DNA of 10,133 nt, taken from Chthoniobacterales bacterium. GTDB taxonomy: Bacteria; Verrucomicrobiota; Verrucomicrobiia; Chthoniobacterales; UBA10450. The stretch spans positions 1 to 10,133 of the forward strand of contig JACCTI010000033.1 of NCBI GenBank assembly GCA_013812515.1. The letters are read 5' to 3'. The translations under genes and the position numbers were made by a program. Each line of letters begins with the position of its first letter. Within the stretch, counting starts at the first letter, position 1. Under the pieces are notes generated by a model. That model searched no databases and was not told the origin of the DNA. It saw only the letters and a list, made by a program, of their open reading frames with translations. This document shows, in pieces, positions 6,373 through 10,133 of the stretch.

Positions 6373-6903
6373 GTGGATGTGAGCACGATCCGCAATGCGC
6401 TCCAAGCGCTCTCGGACGAACTCGGACGGCGCGGTGCGGATAGCGAGCTCTGCCTCCTGGGTGGAACGACGATGGTTCTCGCATTCGCGCTCGGCAGACG
6501 ACCAAAGACGTCAATGCAATCTTTCATCCCGCACCGGTCATGCGCGAGGCAGCTGAGGCCGTCCGGCAGCAGCTGGAATTACCGGAAGGGTGGCTGAACG
6601 ATGCCGCCAAGGGATTTGTTTCCGAGCGGCATGAAGTCACGGATTACGATCTGCCGCAGTTCCAGCACCTTCGCGTAGTTGCTCCCGTCCCGGAATACCT
6701 TCTCGCGATGAAATGCCTGGCGTCACGTATCGGCTCGCCGGGCGAAGCGGACGACAAGGCCAACATCCGATTTCTGCTCCGCCAGCTCGGGTTGCGGTCG
6801 CCCGAGGCTGCGTTGGAGATCGCGATGGAGTATTATCCGCCGGCACGGCATTCCGATTCGCGCGAAGTACCTGCTCGAGGAAATTTTGACAGAGGAACAA
6901 TGA
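6373..6903 (+). pseudogene. DUF6036-type nucleotidyltransferase-like gene, two frameshifts
   Basis: A GTG start at 6373 opens a frame with SELCLLGGTTMVLAF. After TTC (6484–6486) the family pattern continues one frame away as ARQTTKDVNAIFHPAPVMRE from 6489. This implies one missing base (or two extra) at about 6487–6488. That frame carries the hallmark LPEGWLNDAAKGF, then APVPEYLLAMKCLASR and YYPPAR. At about 6849 one extra base is present, and the original frame resumes as IPIRAKYLLEEILTEEQ, ending in TGA 6901–6903. Corrected, this is about 176 aa, a complete DUF6036-like protein with a nucleotidyltransferase fold (GG and T-x-D-V-x-A motifs). The second acidic residue of the motif is Asn. Such proteins are relatives of AbiEii/MenT-type transferases, so a toxin-like role is possible but unproven. 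The cause is either true decay or two sequence errors. Confidence 0.75.
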
Positions 6904-7280
6904 AACGACCCGCGTCACTTGCGGAAGTAGCCGCGCACCACAGTTCTCGAAAAGTCTTCGGATATGCGGTGGTTGAGTTTCTAGACCAATTCAATATTAA
7001 GCAAGATGCCGCCATGCTTGCACAGGAGCCACCGCTTCTCATCACGAAATTGCACGACGAAGGAGTCGCGGACGCTTACTTGGCCGCCGTCGCGGTGCAA
7101 ATGAGCTGCACGATCGGGAGAGTGCCACCCGCGTGGACGCGAGATGCTGCGCGCTTCCTGCGGCGTCCGTGGTTCGCCAGTGCCGGGCCTTCGCTGCGCG
7201 CGACCCTGCTTCTGGAAAGCCCTGCGGCCTTTCGAGAGCGCAACCTTTTCGTAAGCGAGAATGCACTTGATCGGGCGTGA
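6900..7280 (+). CDS. Conserved hypothetical partner of DUF6036-type gene
   Basis: This 126-aa protein starts at ATG 6900, which overlaps the TGA of the preceding gene in an ATGA junction. AGAGGA at 6891–6896 serves as a close ribosome binding site. It has a short helical N-terminal region (LAEVAAHHSSRKVFGYAVVEFLD), a central acidic helical part (LHDEGVADAYLAAVAVQM), and a C-terminal signature WTRDAARFLRRPWFA followed by ESPAAFRERNLFVSENAL. I recall this ending as typical of small hypothetical proteins that accompany DUF6036-type genes, and sometimes of helix-turn-helix proteins. It has no visible catalytic site. By position it could be an antitoxin-like or regulatory partner; that is inference. 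Because of the second frameshift upstream, the open frame runs from 6489 straight into this gene. An automatic start at 6540 (246 aa) would be a false fusion. The end overlaps the gmhB start by 20 bp. Confidence 0.7.
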   Translation: MKRPASLAEVAAHHSSRKVFGYAVVEFLDQFNIKQDAAMLAQEPPLLITKLHDEGVADAYLAAVAVQMSCTIGRVPPAWTRDAARFLRRPWFASAGPSLRATLLLESPAAFRERNLFVSENALDRA

Positions 7281-7824
7281 GCAACTTCCCTTGGCGCGGT
7301 TGAGCCCGGCGGTCTTTCTCGACCGCGATGGCACGATCATGCGCGACGCGGAGTACTGCGGCAATCCGAAGGACGTGGAGGTTTTCGCCGGCGCCGCGGA
7401 AGCACTGCGCCGGCTGAAGGGCGTGGGCTTCAAGATCATCATCATCACAAACCAGAGCGGGATCGGCCGGGGGTTTTTTACGGAGGCGGACTACCGATTG
7501 GTCGAAGGAGAAGTAGAACGCCAGTTGGGAGCGGACCTGATCGCTGCGACCTACTTTTGTCCGGACATTCCCGACAGCGGTTCCACGCGACGGAAGCCCG
7601 AGACAGGGATGATCCTGGAAGCGGAACGGGACCATCAGCTGGATCTCGCCCGCTCGTTTTTTGTAGGGGACAAGGCGATCGATGCAGAGTGCGGCCGGCG
7701 CGCGGGACTGCGCACGATTATCGTGACCACCGGAATAAAAGCGCCAGGTAAAACTTCAGTTGCGGACTGGGTGGCCGACAATCTCGCGGCCGCCACCGAT
7801 ATCATTCTGGCTCATGCCGTTTAG
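7261..7824 (+). CDS. gmhB: Heptose 1,7-bisphosphate 7-phosphatase, HAD family
   Basis: This 187-aa HAD-IIIA phosphatase removes the 7-phosphate from D-glycero-D-manno-heptose 1,7-bisphosphate, directly after the kinase encoded by rfaE1. Motif I is FLDRDGT (D21 nucleophile, D23 acid/base), motif II ITNQSGIGRG (from residue 62), motif III K112 in RRKPETGM, and motif IV FVGDKAIDAECG (D137, D141). GmhB proteins usually bind zinc through C-x-H and C-x-C. Here the loop reads FCPDIPDSGSTRRKP: only the first Cys remains, His is replaced by Asp, and both Cys of C-x-C are gone. The enzyme is therefore probably zinc-free, which may alter its anomer preference. A related HAD sugar or histidinol phosphatase role is possible, but the operon context favours heptose. 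The ATG at 7261 overlaps the previous gene by 20 bp; a TTG at 7291 is an alternative start. Confidence 0.85.
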   Translation: MHLIGREQLPLARLSPAVFLDRDGTIMRDAEYCGNPKDVEVFAGAAEALRRLKGVGFKIIIITNQSGIGRGFFTEADYRLVEGEVERQLGADLIAATYFCPDIPDSGSTRRKPETGMILEAERDHQLDLARSFFVGDKAIDAECGRRAGLRTIIVTTGIKAPGKTSVADWVADNLAAATDIILAHAV

Positions 7825-8584
7825 CGCCGTCGGCATCATCCCTGCGCGCTGGGGTTCAACCCGATTCCCTGGCAAACCGCTGCACGTGATCGCGGGGAAG
7901 CCGCTGTTGCAGCATGTCTGGGAACGCAGTTGCCGCGCGAAAACTTTGGACCAGGTCATTGTCGCGACGGACGACATGCGCATCGCCGAAGCGGCCTTTG
8001 TCTTTGGCGCGGAAGTGGCGCTGACATCAAGGCAGCACCTAAGCGGCACGGCACGCGCAGCCGAGGTCGCGGCAAAGGCGCCGTCATTCACTCACGTCAT
8101 CAATGTCCAAGGCGACGAGCCCTTGATTGAACCGGCGCTCATCGATCGCTTGGTCCGCGAACTAAAGCGTGATCCCGCGCTACAAATGGTGACGGCCGCG
8201 CATCCGTTCGAACACAAGACTGATGTTGCCTCGCCGCATCAGGTAAAGGTGGTGCTCGATGGCCGAAAGAACGCGCTCTACTTCTCGCGCAGCGCAATCC
8301 CATTCATCGGCGGCTCGGAATTTCCACACCTGCGCCATCAGGGAATTTACGGCTACACGCGCGATCTGCTCCTGCGGTTGGTTCGCTGGAGAACAGGGCC
8401 GCTGGAACGCGCAGAATCGCTCGAGCAATTGCGTGCCTTGGAGAATCGAGTAACAATCCGTGTGCTCGTGACGGGCAGCGGGTCGCCGGGTGTGGATACG
8501 CCGGCGGATGCGGAGGCGGTGGAGCAACAACTTCTTTCCGCAGCATCATCTGCCCGTCGGAAAAAACGGTCGCACGCGCAATGA
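7814..8584 (+). CDS. kdsB: 3-deoxy-manno-octulosonate cytidylyltransferase
   Basis: KdsB (256 aa, cytoplasmic) activates KDO with CTP to give CMP-KDO and pyrophosphate for lipid A–core assembly. The family pattern is clear throughout. The nucleotide-binding GIIPARWGSTRFPGKPL is at 7–23. NVQGDEP at 97–103 holds metal-binding D101. VKVVLDG…ALYFSRSAIP is at 145–163, HQGIYGY at 175–181, PLERAESLEQLR at 196–207, and GVDTPAD at 226–232 holds the second metal Asp, D228. One position departs from the family: SGT(D/E)R is SGTAR here (A80). The C-terminal tail is basic (RRKKR). The start at ATG 7814 gives the usual N-terminus; an upstream ATG at 7760 would add 18 unrelated residues inside gmhB. The gene overlaps gmhB by 11 bp and pyrG by an ATGA junction. 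Confidence 0.95.
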   Translation: MPFSAVGIIPARWGSTRFPGKPLHVIAGKPLLQHVWERSCRAKTLDQVIVATDDMRIAEAAFVFGAEVALTSRQHLSGTARAAEVAAKAPSFTHVINVQGDEPLIEPALIDRLVRELKRDPALQMVTAAHPFEHKTDVASPHQVKVVLDGRKNALYFSRSAIPFIGGSEFPHLRHQGIYGYTRDLLLRLVRWRTGPLERAESLEQLRALENRVTIRVLVTGSGSPGVDTPADAEAVEQQLLSAASSARRKKRSHAQ

Positions 8585-10133
8585 AATACATCTTTGTTAC
8601 AGGCGGTGTAGTGAGTTCGTTAGGCAAGGGACTGGCCGCGGCCGCTCTCGGGACGCTGCTCGAATTGCGCGGGCTCCGCGTTATTTTTCAAAAGTTCGAT
8701 CCATACCTGAACGTGGATCCCGGAACGATGAATCCGTTTCAACATGGCGAGGTCTACGTGCTGAACGACGGCGCGGAAACCGATCTCGATCTTGGTCACT
8801 ACGAGCGTTTCACGAACTGCGTCCTTTCGCGGCACAACAACCTGACCAGTGGTCAGGTTTACGAGAGCGTCATTCTGAAGGAGCGCCGTGGCGATTATCT
8901 CGGCAAGACGGTGCAGGTCATCCCGCACGTGACGGACGAAATCAAAAACCGCATCCGCGAGGTTTCCGATGAAGGAAGGGCTGACGTCGTCATCACGGAG
9001 ATCGGCGGAACGACGGGTGACATCGAGGGGCTCCCCTTTCTCGAGGCGATCCGGCAATTCATTCTGGAGGTTGGTCCGCAGAACGTCGTTAACCTGCACG
9101 TGACGCTCGTGCCCTATATCAGAGCGGCGGGCGAACTGAAGACCAAGCCGACGCAGCAAAGCATCGCGAAGTTGCGAGAAATCGGTTTGCAGCCCCAGGT
9201 GCTGATGTGCCGCACGGAGCTGCCGCTGGACTTCGAAACGCGTCAGAAGCTCTCGATGTTTGGTAACGTCTCGCCACAGGCGGTGATCGAGGCGCGCGAC
9301 GTGAGCCACACGATCTACGAGGTGCCGCTAATGCTGCACGCGGAAGGGATGGACGAGCTGGTCTGCCAGCTGCTGCACTTGGATGCTCCCGCGGCGGACC
9401 TGACGAATTGGCGCAAGTTCGTGGACCGGATCATTAATCCGAAAAAGCAGGTGAAGATCGCGGTGGTCGGGAAGTATATCGATCTTCAGGACGCGTATAA
9501 AAGTATTTACGAATCGCTTACGCACGCCGCGGCGAGCCAGGATTGCGGCATCGATCTCAAGCTGATCGACGCGGAGACATTGCAGGATGGCATTAATGGT
9601 CAGCTCAAGGATGTCGCGGGCATTTTGATCCCCGGCGGATTCGGCGAGCGCGGTGTGGAAGGCAAGATCAATGCGACACGTTTCGCGCGCGAAGAGAAGC
9701 TGCCATTCCTCGGACTCTGCCTCGGGATGCAGGTGGCAACGATCGAGTTCGCGCGGAACGTCTGCGGGCTGGAGGATGCGAACAGCACGGAATTCGATGA
9801 GAACGCCGCCGATCCAGTGATTTGCTTGCTCGACGAGCAGCGCGGGGTGCGAAACAAAGGCGCCAGCATGCGGCTCGGCACCTGGCCGACAAAGATCGCG
9901 CAGGGAACTCTGGCGGAGAAACTCTACGGGAGTCCCGAAGTGCTGGAGCGGCATCGGCACCGCTACGAATTCAACATGAAATATCGCGAGCGGATGGGCG
10001 AAAAAGGCTTCACCATTTCCGGCACTTCACCCGATGGCGCGCTGGCGGAATTGATTGAGCTAACGAATCATCCGTACTTCCTCGCCTGTCAGTATCACCC
10101 GGAGTTTCAAAGCAAGCCGAACAAGCCGCATCC
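8581..10133 (+). CDS. pyrG: CTP synthase (partial, 3' end cut)
   Basis: CTP synthase converts UTP, ATP and glutamine to CTP. 517 codons are present and the frame is open at the window edge, so roughly the last 20–40 residues are missing (family length is about 535–560). The synthase domain shows KYIFVTGGVVSSLGKGLAAA at 2–21, QKFDPYLNVDPGTMNPFQHG at 37–56, GAETDLDLGHYERF at 64–77 and TEIGGTTGDIEGLPFLEAIR at 139–158. The glutamine amidotransferase domain has VGKYIDLQDAYKS from 296, the oxyanion region IPGGFGERG at 350–358, nucleophile C380 in GLCLGMQ, and H506 and E508 in YHPEF. Its ATG overlaps the kdsB stop (ATGA), so translation is probably coupled. All catalytic residues of the glutaminase triad are present. 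Confidence 0.97.
   Translation, partial: MKYIFVTGGVVSSLGKGLAAAALGTLLELRGLRVIFQKFDPYLNVDPGTMNPFQHGEVYVLNDGAETDLDLGHYERFTNCVLSRHNNLTSGQVYESVILKERRGDYLGKTVQVIPHVTDEIKNRIREVSDEGRADVVITEIGGTTGDIEGLPFLEAIRQFILEVGPQNVVNLHVTLVPYIRAAGELKTKPTQQSIAKLREIGLQPQVLMCRTELPLDFETRQKLSMFGNVSPQAVIEARDVSHTIYEVPLMLHAEGMDELVCQLLHLDAPAADLTNWRKFVDRIINPKKQVKIAVVGKYIDLQDAYKSIYESLTHAAASQDCGIDLKLIDAETLQDGINGQLKDVAGILIPGGFGERGVEGKINATRFAREEKLPFLGLCLGMQVATIEFARNVCGLEDANSTEFDENAADPVICLLDEQRGVRNKGASMRLGTWPTKIAQGTLAEKLYGSPEVLERHRHRYEFNMKYRERMGEKGFTISGTSPDGALAELIELTNHPYFLACQYHPEFQSKPNKPH

Noticed and set aside
7760..7813. Upstream start for kdsB at 7760
   Set aside because: The 18 extra residues lie inside gmhB and precede the conserved N-terminus. 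ATG 7814 gives the normal KdsB start.
8620..9960. Long antisense frames (229 and 210 codons) opposite pyrG
   Set aside because: pyrG is unmistakable on the plus strand. These frames are codon-bias shadows.
1..10133. CRISPR arrays, tRNA or rRNA genes, insertion sequences with transposase
   Set aside because: I looked for regularly spaced repeats, cloverleaf-like sequences and transposase motifs and saw none.

Overview
The window looks like a chromosomal segment of a Gram-negative bacterium with an LPS-type outer membrane, most likely a member of the Verrucomicrobiota (Spartobacteria/Chthoniobacter-like). The basis is the phoH–membrane-HD pairing, secreted proteins of the kind common in that phylum, a heptose/KDO operon ending in pyrG, G+C-rich composition and a GAGAAC micro-repeat. 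The taxonomic call is inference from protein style, not from a marker gene.

Layout. (1) Positions 1–1246 hold no intact gene that I can support. They contain a short hexamer repeat, several perfect hairpins and what looks like the 3' remnant of a gene on the minus strand (698–844). (2) Positions 1247–5188 form a minus-strand, four-gene, tightly packed operon, read right to left: a secreted 267-aa helical protein of unknown function, a secreted 149-aa probable beta-sandwich protein, PhoH (an RNA-metabolism ATPase) and a membrane HD phosphohydrolase of the PgpH type. The last lacks the large extracytoplasmic domain normally present. (3) Positions 5189–5365 are a divergent intergenic region that should hold the promoters of both operons. 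(4) Positions 5366–10133 form a plus-strand operon with overlapping or nearly touching genes: rfaE1 (heptose-7-phosphate kinase), a two-gene nucleotidyltransferase-like (DUF6036-type) module, gmhB (heptose bisphosphate phosphatase), kdsB (CMP-KDO synthetase) and pyrG (CTP synthase, cut off by the window end).

How the genes fit together. rfaE1 and gmhB are two consecutive steps toward ADP-heptose. kdsB activates KDO with CTP, and pyrG makes CTP, so the operon supplies the two inner-core LPS sugars plus the nucleotide used to activate one of them. The heptose adenylyltransferase domain, the isomerase and the epimerase are not in the window.

The most interesting points are these. The DUF6036-type gene between rfaE1 and gmhB carries two mutually compensating frameshifts, which also fuse its middle in frame to an uncharacterised 126-aa partner. 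The PgpH-like protein is a short form. GmhB has lost the zinc-loop ligands. KdsB has an alanine where the family has Asp/Glu. Two uncharacterised secreted proteins are co-transcribed with phoH.
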